The position numbers and the translations under genes are program-made. The notes beneath the pieces are model-generated. The model was not told where the DNA came from. It did not search any database and saw only the letters and a list, made by a program, of their open reading frames with translations. Shown here one piece after another: positions 51,025-63,750 of a stretch of DNA of 64,000 nt. How positions within the stretch are numbered: the first letter of the stretch is position 1; every line of letters starts with the position of its first letter. This DNA comes from Rachicladosporium sp. CCFEE 5018 (taxonomy: Eukaryota; Ascomycota; Dothideomycetes; Cladosporiales; Cladosporiaceae): assembly GCA_002077045.2 (NCBI GenBank), contig KZ111140.1, positions 2,209,732-2,273,731 on the forward strand, read 5' to 3'.

Positions 51025-52654
51025 ATGATTGATCCGGCGCCTGAATCAGACCGAAACAGCGGAGCTGTTCCCGGACAGTCGGACTACGACTTGACCAAGG
51101 ACATCTCGACGGGGCAGACTGGCCTCCGGCAGGGTCTGACATCGTATGGTGATGCGCATTTCTCACTCTTTCTGCGGAAAGTGTTCATCAAGGCCGCTGG
51201 CTACAGCGAAGACGCGTTGTCACGGCCGATTGTAGGTATCATCAACACATACTCGAGCTTCAATCCTTGTCATGGTAAGTAGCGATCTTCGTTGTTCACT
51301 CTATGCGCCTTCATTTCCGTCTCTAATCGTCACTCCGTATCTAACAGTCAATGCCAAAAGGTAATGTTCCCCAGCTCATAGAAGCTGTCAAGCGAGGTAT
51401 CCATCTCAATGGCGGACTTGCTATGGAGTTCCCAACGATCAGTGTCCATGAAAGCTTCGCCAGCCCTACGAGCATGTATCTACGCAATCTTATGAGTATG
51501 GATACGGAAGAGATGATCACCGCCCAGCCTGTCGATTCAGTAGTCATGATCGGAGGTCAGTATTCCCTTCACCAAGATAGATTGCGACTGACCGAACGTA
51601 GGATGTGACAAGACTACGCCCGCTCAGCTCATGGGTGGTATCTCAGCTAACAAGCCTATCATCTCCCTAGTCACTGGTCCAATGATGCCCGGCAGCCATA
51701 GAGGCACTCGGATTGGTGCATGCACGGACTGCCGCAACAATTGGGCAGCGTTCCGAGCTGGCAAGATCGACATCGAGGAGATCTCTGCGGTCAACGAGGA
51801 ACTTGGACCTACCGTAGGTACTTGTGGCGTCATGGGTACAGCGAGTACCATGGCGTGTATCCTAGCTGCACTGGGTATGATGCCGCTGAAGGGTGCGACC
51901 GCAGCTGCAGTCAGTGCTGCGCGCATCCGCATCGCCGAGGAGACTGGTGGACACGCTGTGAATGCTGCGACAAAGAAGATCAAGCCGCAGGATGTGCTTA
52001 CACGAGAGTCGTTTATCAATGCCATCACCGTGCTACAAGCGATTGGCGGGTCGACGAACGCCATGGTGCATATCATGGCGATCATCAATCGGCATCCTGC
52101 TATTGCCGGCTCAATCTTGCTTGATACCATCGATGAGATCGGACGCAAGACTCCTCTTCTGGTCGATCTGAAGCCGAGTGGCGACAACTACATGACCGAC
52201 TTCCATAATGCCGGTGGCATGCCTGCGCTTTTGCATGCACTCAAGCCGTTGCTGCATCTCGAGGCAAAGACAGTAACAGGCCAGAGTCTCGGAGAACTTC
52301 TTGCGCAAACGAAGTATGTTCCGGTACCGCAAGATCACCCTACGAATTGCATTCGACCACTCGAGAACCCACTATACCCGGCATCGTCGCTCATCGTCCT
52401 GAGTGGCAACCTCGCTCCAGGCAAGGCCGTTATGAAAGCCAGCGCATCGAAAGATCGTCGTCTACTGAAACACAAGGGTGGCGCAGTGGTATTCTTCAAC
52501 ACAGCCGACATGGCACTTCGAATCGACAGTCCAGATCTCCAGGTCGACAAGGATAGCGTACTAGTTCTGCAGAGCATCGGGCCCATAGGTAACCCAGGTA
52601 TGCCTGAAGCAGGCATGATTCCCATACCACGCAAGCTTGCGGCTCGAGGTGTGA
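51025..52654 (+). CDS. IlvD/Edd family dehydratase (dihydroxy-acid or sugar-acid type), 3' cut by gap
   Basis: Exons 51025-51274, 51361-51555 and 51602-52654 (running into the gap) give about 499 residues of a family near 600. NTYSSFNPCHGN holds the first Fe-S Cys, MIGGCDKTTPAQLMG the second, and RIGACTDCRNNW and VGTCGVMGTASTM the third Cys and active-site region. IGGSTNAMVHI and GMPEAGMIP also match. The family removes water from 2,3-dihydroxy acids using an Fe-S cluster and Mg2+. The sequence lacks an obvious mitochondrial targeting peptide, and the DTEEMITAQPVDSVV context suggests the sugar-acid (arabonate-like) branch rather than Ilv3, but this is tentative. Confidence 0.85.
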
Positions 52655-52754
52655 NNNNNNNNNNNNNNNNNNNNNNNNNNNNNNNNNNNNNNNNNNNNNN
52701 NNNNNNNNNNNNNNNNNNNNNNNNNNNNNNNNNNNNNNNNNNNNNNNNNNNNNN
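52655..52754. other. Assembly gap of exactly 100 N
   Basis: Placeholder gap of unknown true size. It interrupts the dehydratase and is followed by sequence equal to 23318 onward, in the middle of the first exon of the kinase. Confidence 0.98.
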
Positions 52755-54798
52755 GGCTACTCAGCTGCGGCAGGGGATAATCGCAATGTCGCGGCCAAGG
52801 CCGGCCTCGCTGCAGGTGCCGCAGTCGATGCCAAGCAGAAGCGCGATCAGAAGGGCGACAACTACGACAACTCGGTACTCGAGCGAATCGTAGCAGAAGA
52901 ACGCGAGAGCAAGGGCAAACTGCCCAAATACCCCGGCCTCGAACGCTACTCGCTTGTCGAGAAGATGGGCGACGGCGCCTTCAGCAATGTCTACCGGGCA
53001 CGAGACAGGGAAGGGCAGTTCGAAGAGGTCGCCATCAAGGTGGTGCGAAAATTCGAGATGAACTCCACACAGGTACGCATGGCCCATGGTCACAAGCTTC
53101 TTAGTCGTCATTGCTTGTTGCCATTCACCGCACCACCCTTTTTGAGAGAGACAACAGCCAACCCAGTGGCGCTACAATAGGCAGGTCCCGGGGTGCTGAA
53201 CCCTGACTTCGAGAAGAAACACGCGCAGAAGACCGTGGAGGTGCGCAGCGCTCTTTTCCTACTGTCATTGCTATCCTGCTGCTTCGAAATATCACCATCA
53301 CTACTGCCGAAGTGGAACTGACATCATGCCTTTTCTGCACACAGCGAGCGAACATTCTCAAGGAAGTGCAGATAATGCGAAACCTCGACCACCCCAACAT
53401 CGTTAAGCTTGTTGAGTTCAGCGAGTCGAGACAGTACTACTACATCATCCTCGAGCTTTGCCCTGGTGGCGAGCTCTTCCATCAGATCGTGCGCTTGACA
53501 TATTTCAGCGAGGACTTGTCACGGCACGTGATCACGCAGGTCGCCAAATCGCTCGAGTATCTGCACGAGGTTGCTGGTGTTGTGCATCGGTGAGTCGCCA
53601 CGGGACAGCGCAAACGAGCCGCCACTGACATTGCAACAGTGATATCAAGCCGGAGAACTTACTCTTCTACCCAACGCCATTCGTACCGACACGAAACCCG
53701 AAGCCGAAAGGTCCCGAGGATGAAGACAAGGCCGACGAAGGCGAGTTCATCAAGGGTCAGGGTGCTGGTGGCATCGGGGTGGTCAAGATCGCCGATTTTG
53801 GCCTCTCGAAAGTCATCTGGGACTCGCAAACGATGACGCCCTGCGGTACCGTTGGCTACACGGCACCCGAGATCGTCAAGGATGAGCGTTACTCGAAGTC
53901 AGTCGACATGTGGGCACTTGGCTGTGTGCTGTACACCCTACTCTGTGGCTTCCCCCCATTTTACGATGAGAGCATACAGGTACTCACCGAGAAGGTCGCG
54001 CGCGGTCAGTACACGTTCTTGTCGCCTTGGTGGGACGACATCTCGAAGTCGGCACAGGATCTTGTTTCGCATCTATTGACGGTGGACCCGGAGAAGCGCT
54101 ATGACATTAATCAGTTCCTCAACCACCCTTGGATCCGCGAGGCTGATGAGCCTACATACGCCGCGCACGACGCACCTCCACTTGCGACACCAATGTACGC
54201 TCGCACAGGTCCCATGTCCGGAAGTGGCTCAGGCGATCTAAAGCAAAGTCCGATGAAGCCGGACTTTGCGTATCTCGACGAGACGCCGGGTGCAGGTCGC
54301 GGACGCAATGATTTCCGCTCACCAGGCGCAGTCAACTTGCGCGAAGTGTTTGACGTCGGCTACTCGGTGCACCGCCAAGAAGAGGAGGGCAAGCGCCGCA
54401 AGAACTTCAAGCAGGGCTTCCGCGGTGGCATGTCACTGAACGCTCTGGATGAAGATTACGATGATCAGGACGACGAGTACACCGCCCCCTACGATCCCAG
54501 CCAGGCGAACCCACCGAGCAAGGTTCCCAAGGCTGGTGCACCGGATGTGGGTGGCATGGAGCGGCAGATGAAGAACACGAGTTTGTCTGCTGCGGCGCAA
54601 GCTCGGCAGGCTAACGCACCGCGTGCGGCACCAGCGCAGAAGGGATATGGTCAGCATAGTCCCGAGGTCGCTGCGGCTGCCAAGCGGCAGGTGAAGAACA
54701 AGGGTGCTTTCGAGCTGAACATGGATGGCGCGACTTTATTGGGCAGGCGTGGTAAGAAGGCACCTGACCCTAGTGGATTGCGGATGCAGGTGGCATAG
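52755..54798 (+). CDS. Srk1/Rck2-type kinase, copy B (5' cut by gap)
   Basis: Exons 52755-53072 (partial), 53181-53240, 53345-53589 and 53640-54798 sit exactly 29437 bases from copy A, so there is no indel anywhere in the gene. The first 66 residues are missing in the gap. All kinase motifs are intact. Only about four residues differ in the tail (for example GGGSVD to GSGSGD and YYPS to YDPS). The copy looks functional if its 5' end exists. Confidence 0.88.
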
Positions 54799-55279
54799 CG
54801 ACTGGCGATCTACACTATGCGGCAGACCCTGGGTACTGGAGTGTGAGCGCCCACTGAAGGCGATAATGGGACTTTATGGGAACAGTACGTTCGCGATGAG
54901 GCTTTCTTACTGTCCTTTTTGGCATTGGGCTTGATGCATTCTGAGGCGTTCTATGGATCCGCCGCCGCAAGACTGGGCGAGCGTTCAGCAGGGAAAGTAC
55001 AAGCACTGAGCGAGTGATTGAGCGCGGGTAGCTTGCTGTATGCACTGAATTGTCTTCACTCTGCTCTGCCCATTGTATCCCGCAGAATACGTGAGGAAAC
55101 GTGAACTTTGACTGTGCCACCTCCCTGTCCTGCCTGCTCTTTCCCCGCGCCTGGTCCCTGTCAACTCTGGGGAAAGCTTCTTTGGCTGCTTGCTCCATCA
55201 CGCCGCGGTTGTCGTGCAGCATTATATATACCTTCCACTTCCACAGCATACACTTCGACCTGTTCACATCACAGACAAT
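54799..55279. other. Intergenic between kinase copy B and MTC1 copy B
   Basis: Counterpart of 25362-25837 with small indels. No gene is seen. Confidence 0.45.
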
Positions 55280-56818
55280 ATGGCGCGCAAAGCAGACGAC
55301 CTCCTCGCCGACCTCGACAACCTCGGCGTCGACGAGCAGCCCCCACCCCGCTCTACCACCCCCTCGGCCCCCTCTTCCAAACCCGCCCCAGTCTCCAGCG
55401 ACGACGACCTGTTCGGCGACTTGCAAGCGCAGCTCGCTGCTCGTCCATCACAACAGACTTCCCGTCCTGGCACGCCGCGTGTGGCGAGCTCCACTACAAG
55501 CGCCGCGACGAGGCCGGGGTATACACCCGCCTCCTCAGGACCTCCGAGTGGTAGAACGAGCAGTGAGGATCGCGCGAGGCGGAGTGTGGCTTCGATAGGC
55601 GGTGAGAGGAGGAGTGGAGAGGGGAGGGAGTTCCATCGTGCTGTTACGCCAGGGCAGGATGAGGAGCCGTTGCAGCAGGAGAAAGCTGCGGCGCCAGTGG
55701 CGCAGGCCAGTGGAGGGGGTGGGTGGTGGGGCTCTCTGACTTCTGCGGCTTCAGCAGCTGTCAAGCAGGCCGAGACGCTGGCGAAGGAGATCAGCGGTAA
55801 TGAGGAAGCGCAACGCTGGGCCGATCAAGTGCGTTCGATCGGTGGGAAGAACTTGTCGAATCTACAGTATCTGGGTTCGGATATCACGAGTCGCGCTCTG
55901 CCGACATTCACTAGTTTGATTCAACACATTGCGCCGCCGATTTCTGCACATGAGAGACTGCAGATACATGCTACGCACGATGTGGTCGGGTATCCGAGTC
56001 TCGACCCTTTGATCTATGGCGTTTTCTCGCGAACGATGGCGCAGGTCGAGGGAGGCGAGCTGATGGTCATACAGCGTGGTAGTGAGCAGAGGAGTCGCGG
56101 TCGCACTGGATCCGAAGCGCAGGGGTACAGAGGTGGAGTGCTGGGGACGAACAGCAGTGGGTGGAGCGATGGGCCCTGGTGGCGGGATGAAGGTTTGCAA
56201 CGAAGTCTAGGTGCTGTGGAAGGTCTGGTCGAGGGGACTCGGCTCGCGAGAGTGAGCGCTGAGGCGTACGCGAAGGAGTTCTTCGAGCGGAGTGGTGGTG
56301 TTGAGGCGGCTGCTAAGCGGGCTAGTGAGGTTCTGTCCGAGAGCAATCCTGTGAGGAGCTCAGACATCTTCCTCGCTATCCAAGCTATTGGGTACGAGGA
56401 AGACAAAGCTCTCTTCGCAGACTCCGCGCGAGGCGAGGACGAGAAGTCCGCCGTCGCGGAGCCACCCGCTGACGCCGAACCACTCATCGCCTTCGCGATC
56501 TACCTCCATGATCCCTTGCACAGCCTGTCCTTCTCCTCACTCTCGCAGCCCTTTCCGCGACGCTGGGCAGACTGGCTAGACGCTAGTGCGAGCGATGAGA
56601 ACGGACTGCCGGATTCGATTCAGGAGATCATCGCGGCTGGTGGTGTGGATCCGAGGGAGTGGGTGGCGGAGTGGGTGGAGGAAGTGCTTAGCCTGGGTGT
56701 GGGACTTGTGGCGCAGAGGTATGTGGCGAAGCGGATGGGTGTTGGTGAGGGTGGGCTTGGGAGGGGGAAGAGGAGGGAGGAGAGCGATATTATTGGGGAG
56801 GCTGCGAGGGCGATATGA
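55280..56818 (+). CDS. MTC1: Mtc1-like protein, copy B
   Basis: 512 residues, the same length as copy A. The ATG at 55280 is used because it aligns with copy A; an upstream in-frame extension is not shared. About seven residues differ (for example SVPSSKPGP to SAPSSKPAP and DMIGEA to DIIGEA). No lesion is seen. Confidence 0.8.
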   Translation: MARKADDLLADLDNLGVDEQPPPRSTTPSAPSSKPAPVSSDDDLFGDLQAQLAARPSQQTSRPGTPRVASSTTSAATRPGYTPASSGPPSGRTSSEDRARRSVASIGGERRSGEGREFHRAVTPGQDEEPLQQEKAAAPVAQASGGGGWWGSLTSAASAAVKQAETLAKEISGNEEAQRWADQVRSIGGKNLSNLQYLGSDITSRALPTFTSLIQHIAPPISAHERLQIHATHDVVGYPSLDPLIYGVFSRTMAQVEGGELMVIQRGSEQRSRGRTGSEAQGYRGGVLGTNSSGWSDGPWWRDEGLQRSLGAVEGLVEGTRLARVSAEAYAKEFFERSGGVEAAAKRASEVLSESNPVRSSDIFLAIQAIGYEEDKALFADSARGEDEKSAVAEPPADAEPLIAFAIYLHDPLHSLSFSSLSQPFPRRWADWLDASASDENGLPDSIQEIIAAGGVDPREWVAEWVEEVLSLGVGLVAQRYVAKRMGVGEGGLGRGKRREESDIIGEAARAI

Positions 56819-57107
56819 GGTAGTATCGACGAATTTCATTCACTACGCTATGCACTTGGGGGTGTCATTGGATCGGATCGGTTGCGACACGTCAATAATT
56901 GGGAGCATTTGGTAGATTTCTCATCTGCAAACTCCAATTGGTCCTGGGTATCTACATCGCTATGAACAAGACTTTCATCCAAACGCTGAAAACGCCACCA
57001 ATATGCGAACGCCAGCCCGGGACCTGCTCGTGAGCGCTATGCAATCCCTGCCGTGTCTATGCTACCATAAAGGTTGACGTGCAGTTCCTGTTGATGACCC
57101 TTCATCA

Positions 57108-58556
57108 TCATCTCCAAACATGCCGCGGATGCCGCGGATGCCTCCGTATCCTCCGCTCGTCTATCTCGCTGATCACGCCGCCGTCACTAACGACGGCCAT
57201 GGCCGCGGAGATCGTACCAGTCGAAGAAGCTGCTGACGGCATGGCGGTCTTGGCGTCAGTGTAGACAGTGATCGTGATGAAGGATACAACGTCTGCCTGT
57301 GTCGTCGGACTGGCCGGCGCTGGGCTACTTGGCGTAGGTGGCGAAGTAGTGGCTACAGAGCCTGCGAGTGAAGAAGTGGGATGCGCGTTCCCATGGCCTG
57401 GTCGTGGGCCGTTGCCGCCTTGCTGGCTTCCATTGCTGCTCGGTCCGCCGCCATCATGGGGTGCGCCGGCGTTGTATGTCGGCATAGGCCCAGGTGGCGC
57501 TGACGAAGGCAAGTTCGAAGGCGTCGTGGTCATCGCCGTCAAACTTGCAGGCCATGAGCTGGTCGTCACGTCCGAGGGACCGTACGTGCAGCTCTGGTTG
57601 GTTATGACAGTGGGAGTAGCAGTCAGCGCAGTGCGGGATTTGTAGTCTCGCACTGCCTGCGTCTGCGGGTCTTGTTGACCGAGAGTGTGTATCATCGGCA
57701 TAGCAGCGATCTTCGACAAGTCGTCGCCACCGTCGATGACTTGGAAGTCCGAGCACGTGGTGTAGTACTCGTCCTTGCCGCAAAACGCGCCTTCAGTGCG
57801 CATGCCGGTGTCTCAGGACCAGACCCAGTATGTAGTCAATGTTGAGCCGACACGGGCATCGTCAGGGATGTAAAGGTCGGTCTCACACCACTGCTCGATT
57901 TGTGACGCGGGCTGACCCGAAATGCGGTTGGGGAAGCTGATCTGGCGGGTTATCGAGATCGTTGCTTGATTCAGTTGATGGCATCGGCCATCATCGTAGG
58001 CTTGGGCGGCCATAAGCCAGCCCTTCTTGTTACCTCCGGTACTGTCGGAGGTCCAGGCGAGGACATCTGTGAGTTTCTCCTCAGGGCTCGGATCGTATGT
58101 ACCGAATACCCAGACCGTGCCGGACTGATCCGGCTTGCCCGCAGGTATCCATGGCTGCGTGACGTGCCCGTTCTCAAGGTACTTCATGGCCACGTAGCTG
58201 CCTGGAGCGACGTTCAGCTGAGGGTATGCCTCAGTATAGTTGGCCGTCCGTTGTGCCGGATGGCAGGCGAACATCGACTCATTGATTCGGATGCGACCAA
58301 TATCGGTGTCGGGACTGGGTAGCTGCCACTTTGTGGAGTAGCCGGTGAACCCCGGGTCGGTTCTTGCCATATAGCCACGCGAGTAGCCAAGGTCGCCGAT
58401 GTAAGAGCCGTTAGGCCCAATGACTTGCATCTCTTCAAGCCATGTGTGTGCAAGAGTGGATGGCAGTAGTGACGCGACAAGAGCAAAGGTCGCTAGTCGT
58501 AGCGAAGATTTCGATGAGGTGGTGCTCCGCCGCGAGAATCTGAATGAGGGAGGCAT
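57108..58556 (-). pseudogene. Secreted LPMO-like gene, copy B, with nonsense mutation
   Basis: Colinear with 27668-29107, with the same signal peptide and mature His-Thr-Trp start. At 57815-57813 the codon TGG of the WVWSWD motif reads TGA, ending the protein after about 248 residues; downstream the frame continues intact to 57108. Loss of the second half removes the DEYYTTC motif and the whole Ser/Thr/Pro tail. The rest of the gene has few changes, so the lesion looks young, or it is a base-call error. A truncated secreted product remains possible. Confidence 0.7.
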
Positions 58557-59933
58557 CTTATCGATGATGATGAGGATGGAGGTGTTGTGGTGATGGAGCA
58601 AGTGTACTGGCCAGCCAGAAAGTGATAAGGTCCACCAGATGCCTATTCACTATGCCCGCTGAGGGGGTGTGTTCGGTATCGCGTAGTCGCCGAGTGATTA
58701 GTAAATGTGTATGCCGAAGAATCCAGACAATAAAAGAAAGAGATTCGAAGTGTAGTGATGCCGTGAGGGTTGCGACCAGCGCGGTGAACAATGAATGTAG
58801 TATAGCAGAAGTGAACAATAGGATTATGTCTTTATTATCGCGGTGAGGTGAAAGATGGACCCGGGACCGGCCGTCGACGCACAAAAATAGTGGCTGAGAA
58901 GGAGACCTTCGACGATGGCGAGGAAGGAGCGACCGCTGGTTTTTAGGTACTTACACAGATGTAGAGATTGGACGCGTGATCCTGGAGATGGAGAGGCCCG
59001 CCAGTGAATTCATATGCGCTGAAACGAGCCTGGGTGAGTAATCTCGCAGTCACACCGATGCAATTGCCAATGAAGGTCATCGTCTGCGGTCTGGACACTC
59101 TGATCGCGTGCTCCATGCCAAGAACAGCATGTTGGCGTGTGTCAGTTGACGCGCTCGTAGGGCTGCCGCTCGCTGTTGCTGCCGTGATGCACGCAGGCCT
59201 GCGGCGTCTGCTGTCGGGTTGGGCCAGGGCTAGGACCACTGCCGGCATGTCTCATCGGATCTTATTGACCAATGGAAGTGCCGGCCATGCGCGCACATGA
59301 GAACGCTAGCAATAGTAGATCTATGTTGTGTTCTGGATGAGGTGAAGTCGTGAATGTCTCATCTTGGGAAGAGTATGATGCAGGAATTGCGTTGATTGGC
59401 TGCGGTCGCAGCCGTAGCCGCCCGTCAACCTTGTTGCCGCCGCATCGGTTCATACATGTACATATATCGACGCGTGATATGTATCATTAATCAGCAAGAC
59501 ATCGAGGGAGAAGAAGAGCTGATAAGCCATCTGCAGATGTCGACTGTCCATTGCGCTGTTCGACAGTGCCGGGCGGTCCGATCCCCGCTCTAATCGAGAA
59601 CGGTCCCGCACGTCGTTGACTGGCACGCGAGGTAAGTATCATGCTCAACTTCAACCTCAGATTTCCTTATCGTCGACCTGCACAATGTCAGCTAGGGACT
59701 CTGCGCCTGGTGCGGGCGCTGAAATCGATGACAAGAACCAAAAGCTAGGTAGGACGGTGAAGAAGCTCCGCCGAGGAGCATAGTCATACTAATCAAGTGA
59801 TATCGCGATCAAGCACGCTCCACCGCGTTATGCACTTTAGTCCCTCTGTTCGTACGCGTACCCCAATCACTTACTACAGCATTCACACTGCATGAGAAGT
59901 AGCTGAAGACGGTGGCGAAGGCGTTAATCTAAG
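58557..59933. other. Intergenic, counterpart of 29108-30484
   Basis: No supported gene. Conserved but freely changing frames at 58943-59248 and 59004-59300 are treated as non-coding. Confidence 0.4.
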
Positions 59934-60949
59934 ATGGAGATTTGGCTTCTGATGCCGCCCTGGCAGCCCCGATCAAACGGCAACGGCAGTAAGGTATTGC
60001 GTACGATGCAAGCACACGTGTGCAACACGATCAGCAATCCTTGCTCACGAACGATCTGCCTCACCTGCAATCGTCGAACGGCATGGCGCCCCACACGGAT
60101 GCTTTTCAGCAGGCTCAACATCTTGCAAGCCACTGTTATGATCCGAGACGCCTGCGTCCCGATTTACAGAACGCTTCAGCTCCTGGCATACACAGCATGT
60201 CGGTAATCCACACTACGGTGTCGTATTCGGTCCAGCCTGTCACGTACCCTTGCCATGGTCAAGAAGATGTCATCGTCGCTCAGATCCCCGAGACGACCCT
60301 TCGTGCGATGATTGTGAACTACGCGCGCATGCACCCGAACATCAGCAACGACCTCTGGCACGAGCATCAGCGCATCCTCGCCGAAGACTTCGCCAAGGGG
60401 CAAAGACCTCTCGCCGAACAACATGCGTACCCTCAACGAGCACGCGCCCCAAAGCGAGCATAAAACCAACAAGTCCTCGACTTCTCCAAGCAAGTCGCTG
60501 CCGCAAAACGCGCACTGACCTCTCGCACTCACGGCGACCCCAAGATCGACAAAATGTACAAGCTCAAGCATGCCTGTCTGGGAGAACTCGACCCTCGCGC
60601 CCACGACATCACAGCCAAGTCCGTCAGATCCACGGATTTGAAGACAAAGGCTAACGGCATCCATGCGCTGATCGAAATCGGCCATATTGACGAGCACGAC
60701 TCGAGCGTTGCCTCCGCAGTTCGGAGACACTTTCAGTGCGACAACGTGCTTGATGAAGGGATGCTTGAGATTCTGGGTACTGTTGATCCTGAGTTGTATG
60801 TGGAGCTTGCTCAGATTGATTACGATGGCTGCGATTTGCTGCAGTGGGTTGAGTATTTCATCATGGAAGCGGGGCGGTACTGTTGCTGCGATAGGATGTC
60901 CATCGTGCGTGAGAAGCTTGGATCAGGATTCGAGAAGGAGGAAGGTTGA
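59934..60949 (+). pseudogene. Degenerate orphan gene 1, copy B
   Basis: Compared with copy A it lacks 25 bases right after the ATG, which breaks the frame. It has TAA at 59990-59992 where A has CGA, TAA at 60461-60463 where A has CAG, and TGA at 60947-60949 where A has TGG, which removes about 27 C-terminal residues. From 60002 to 60949 it otherwise stays in one frame and keeps the segments NDLWHEHQRIL, KHACLGELDPR and LLQWVEYFIMEAGRYCCC. It is free of the two frameshifts seen in copy A. Confidence 0.65.
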
Positions 60950-61126
60950 AGCGGTTCAGAGTGAGAGGAGTATTATGCAGTGATCACCAGGAATCGGCCG
61001 ATGCCTTTCCTTGACTGATCGGGCTTGGCATGTGCAATAGTGGAGCCGGCTCTTGCGTGAAAACCCTTCAATGTTGTACATACTGTATATTATCACCATG
61101 GCCAGCGATTCTACGTTCTCTAATTA

Positions 61127-62116
61127 TCACTCGGCCTCCCACACCACGTCCTTGCCCTCCAGCGTCGACATCGCTTCCGTGAACCCTTGCAAAAGACGCA
61201 TCCCTCCTCGCGCATACCTCACATGTATGAGCCGCCCATACGCATAATCATCACCCTCTGCCATGATCAACGGGCCAACTGGACGCCTATCTTCTCTGCT
61301 CAATCGGGCCGTGATGTCGAGAAGCTTCTGCTGAACGCCACTATCACGAACTAAGCACTTCCGCATCTCCTTGAGCAGCGGTGAGTCGCGCTGCCGGATT
61401 GCTTCGTTACTAATGTCTAGTATCGCATGTAGCGCGTTGGCCTTGGATCTGAGGTGCGGAGATCGGCGTACATGGTATTCGATAGACCAGAACACTTCTC
61501 CGAGTGCCCTTACCGCGATGGGTGGGGGCTAATAGTCGTGAGTGTAAGGACAGCCATCATCCCAATACCCACGGAAGTTGTCGGCTCTGCTGTAACAATA
61601 ATTGATGACGTGCATAGCTTCTCTGATGTCTCCCTCGAACATTAATGGGTCAGTATCGCTGGCATCCGAGCCATCGTCGCTGGATGCAGGGCTTTGTGAG
61701 ACTGCCTCGTTCTCCCCGGCAGGAGCCATGGCAACTTCGTCTTCGATCTTGACCTGAGCCCTTTCTCGCTCGATCATCAGGCGAGCCAGCTCCAGGAGAG
61801 CTCGGCGATGGGCAAAGTCTCCCTCGCGTTTGAGACGGATGCGTTCCTGCTCTCGCTCGATGCCAAGGCGAGCAGCCTCTCGCTCTCGTTCGGCGGCATT
61901 GCGGACACGCTTTTCTCGTTCGGCGGCACGACGGCGCTGCGCGAGCTCCTCGCACATACGGTTGCGCTCCCGCTCAGCATCGATGTGGTCCTGCTCATCG
62001 CGGAGACGGACACGCTCTCGCTCGGCTAGCTCACAAGCTCGCCCATCGGCTGCTCGACGCTCCCGCGCTTGCTGTATCTCCGCATGAGCGAGCCATACGG
62101 CGTGACCGATAACATG
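61127..62116 (-). pseudogene. Degenerate orphan gene 2 (charged helical protein), copy B
   Basis: One frame from about 62116 to 61127 with a single stop, TAG at 61531-61529, where copy A has CAG. The Arg/Glu-rich helical half is intact here (MCEELAQRRRAAEREKR, NAAEREREAARLGIEREQER). The acidic linker and the C-terminal part (EVFWSIEYHVRR to DVVWEAE) follow. A frame-preserving intron that would remove the TAG was not found. Of the two copies this is the less damaged. Confidence 0.6.
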
Positions 62117-62484
62117 AGACTACTTGGTAAGTTGTCATGACTTCTGCATGGGGGCCCGAAAGGCGCGCATGCGTGCAAGAGATGGAGTCCGAGACGCGGT
62201 GGACCGTGCACCTTCACGTCGCCTCGTGACCTGATCAGCGGAGACCTGAGGCAGAACATGGCCTCGAGCAATCCAGCATTGTGAAACGAATGGTCGAGAA
62301 TGGTCACTATAGCATACATCTAGGAGCCTACCAATACCCGCTACACGTCCAACGTTATCGTCAGATAGTCCACGGCACTTGTCTATTGTACTGGTATGCC
62401 CTGCGCAGTGTCTGATCGGCCGAGCAAGCCACAGCGCTCCGTGCCATTCCAAAAAGACGTAGTTGACGACCTCGCGAGCCAGTA

Positions 62485-62712
62485 TCATTCATCCTCATCG
62501 CCAGCCCGAGGGCCAAGTGGATTCTCCAACTTCAAGTGATCGAACACGTCCTTCAGCGCACGCGAGCTCCCATCCGCCATTTGCATCTGGCTGTTGACCG
62601 GCCAGTCACTTCCGATACTCCAGCCTCTGATGCGCTGGCCATTGCCATCGCTGTTCTGGCCCGGATCCTCCGGCTCCGGAGCCCGAGCAAGGGTGCGTCG
62701 AGTCACGATCAC
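62485..62712 (-). other. Open frame continuing directly after the RPN11 copy B stop
   Basis: 75 codons in frame with RPN11 after its TAG, ending DEDE then TGA. It shares the segment VIVTRRTLARAP-PEDPG and the following 20 residues with copy A, then diverges. Confidence 0.35.
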
Positions 62713-63735
62713 CTAGCCGCGCTCTTCTCCCTCGTCGTCGACCTCCATGACCTCTCCTTCCACTCGACCACCCCCATTCCTCGCGCCAACCTTCGCCCCT
62801 TGACCGAGTGTGGGCACCGATGCCTCCTTGTCGATCATCTGCCGCGCCACAGCAACGATGTTGTCTTCGATCAGCTCCTGGCCGACAACCTCGATATGCT
62901 TCTTCGGATCGACTTTGCCGACGTAGCGAGTGCGAAGTTGCTCTTTCGTGAGCTCCGTCTCCTCCTTCACTCGCTTCTCGTAGCCTTCCGCAAGATGCAC
63001 CAGCTTCTCCAGGTTCGCTTGATTCCGCTCGCCCTCGGCCGCGAAATCAGGCATAGTCAGCGCCTCCGTCCAAACCGTCTTGTGCAAGTTCATGAGCATA
63101 TTCTCCTCTAGTGCTGTCTTACGGTACCCGATGGCGATGCTGTAGTAATGTCTGTTGAGTCCATGTATGAGAGCTTGTATCGACGGCTTGTTGAGGTGGC
63201 CGATGTTTGAAGTTGTCTGCCGGGGTTCTTGGCCGAGCATGAGGGTTTGCGGGTTGATGAGGCGGAAGGCATCGATGACGACTTTGCCCTTGACGGACTG
63301 GATGGGATCTATGACCACGGCCACGGCACGAGGGGTGAGTTGCTCGAAAGATTGCTGAGTGTTGATGTCGACGCTTGAGAGCCAGCAACCGAAGCCGGGA
63401 TGTGAATGGTACCAGCCTACGACAGTCTCGGGTCTGCATTTTTGTCAGTAACACATCAGTAACTCAATAATCTGAACGACTTGCCTCCCTGTCTGCCGTA
63501 ACATGTCCATCATCTTCGTTTGGAACACAGGGTCAACAGCCTCAACTGACACACCGGTACCGGACTGTGGCATGGCGAACACATCCACTACCCGGACTGT
63601 GTAGTCGTCTACAAACTCGCCGAGCATGAGACCCATGACTTCCATTGGCACGCCTGCTCTACCGTGTCGAAGCATCTTGAGTAGCGCGAGTGAGGATATG
63701 TAAACGGTCTCAGCGTTGTCTATGATGTTGGCATC
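62713..63735 (-). CDS. RPN11: Proteasome deubiquitinase Rpn11, copy B (exons 2 and 3; exon 1 outside the window)
   Basis: Exons 63735-63485 and 63433-62713 have the same lengths as in copy A (251 and 721 bases). The JAMM residues are intact. Intron 2 is bounded by GCAAGT and TGCAG, a textbook GC-AG pair. The protein differs from copy A at very few residues although third positions differ often, so both copies are under strong protein-level selection. Exon 1 would lie beyond 64000. Confidence 0.9.
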
Positions 63736-63750
63736 CTGCAAGTACTAATG

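Noticed and set aside
61529..61575. A 44-base intron (GTGGGT to TTAG) that might remove the TAG in orphan gene 2 copy B
   Set aside because: Its removal would leave phase 1 and shift the downstream frame that is conserved in both copies, and the donor is absent in copy A. Nonsense mutation is the simpler reading.
62536..63111. 191-codon plus-strand ORF opposite RPN11 copy B
   Set aside because: It is the antisense shadow of RPN11 exon 3. Third-position changes that are silent for RPN11 alter this frame freely, and copy A has only a shorter version.
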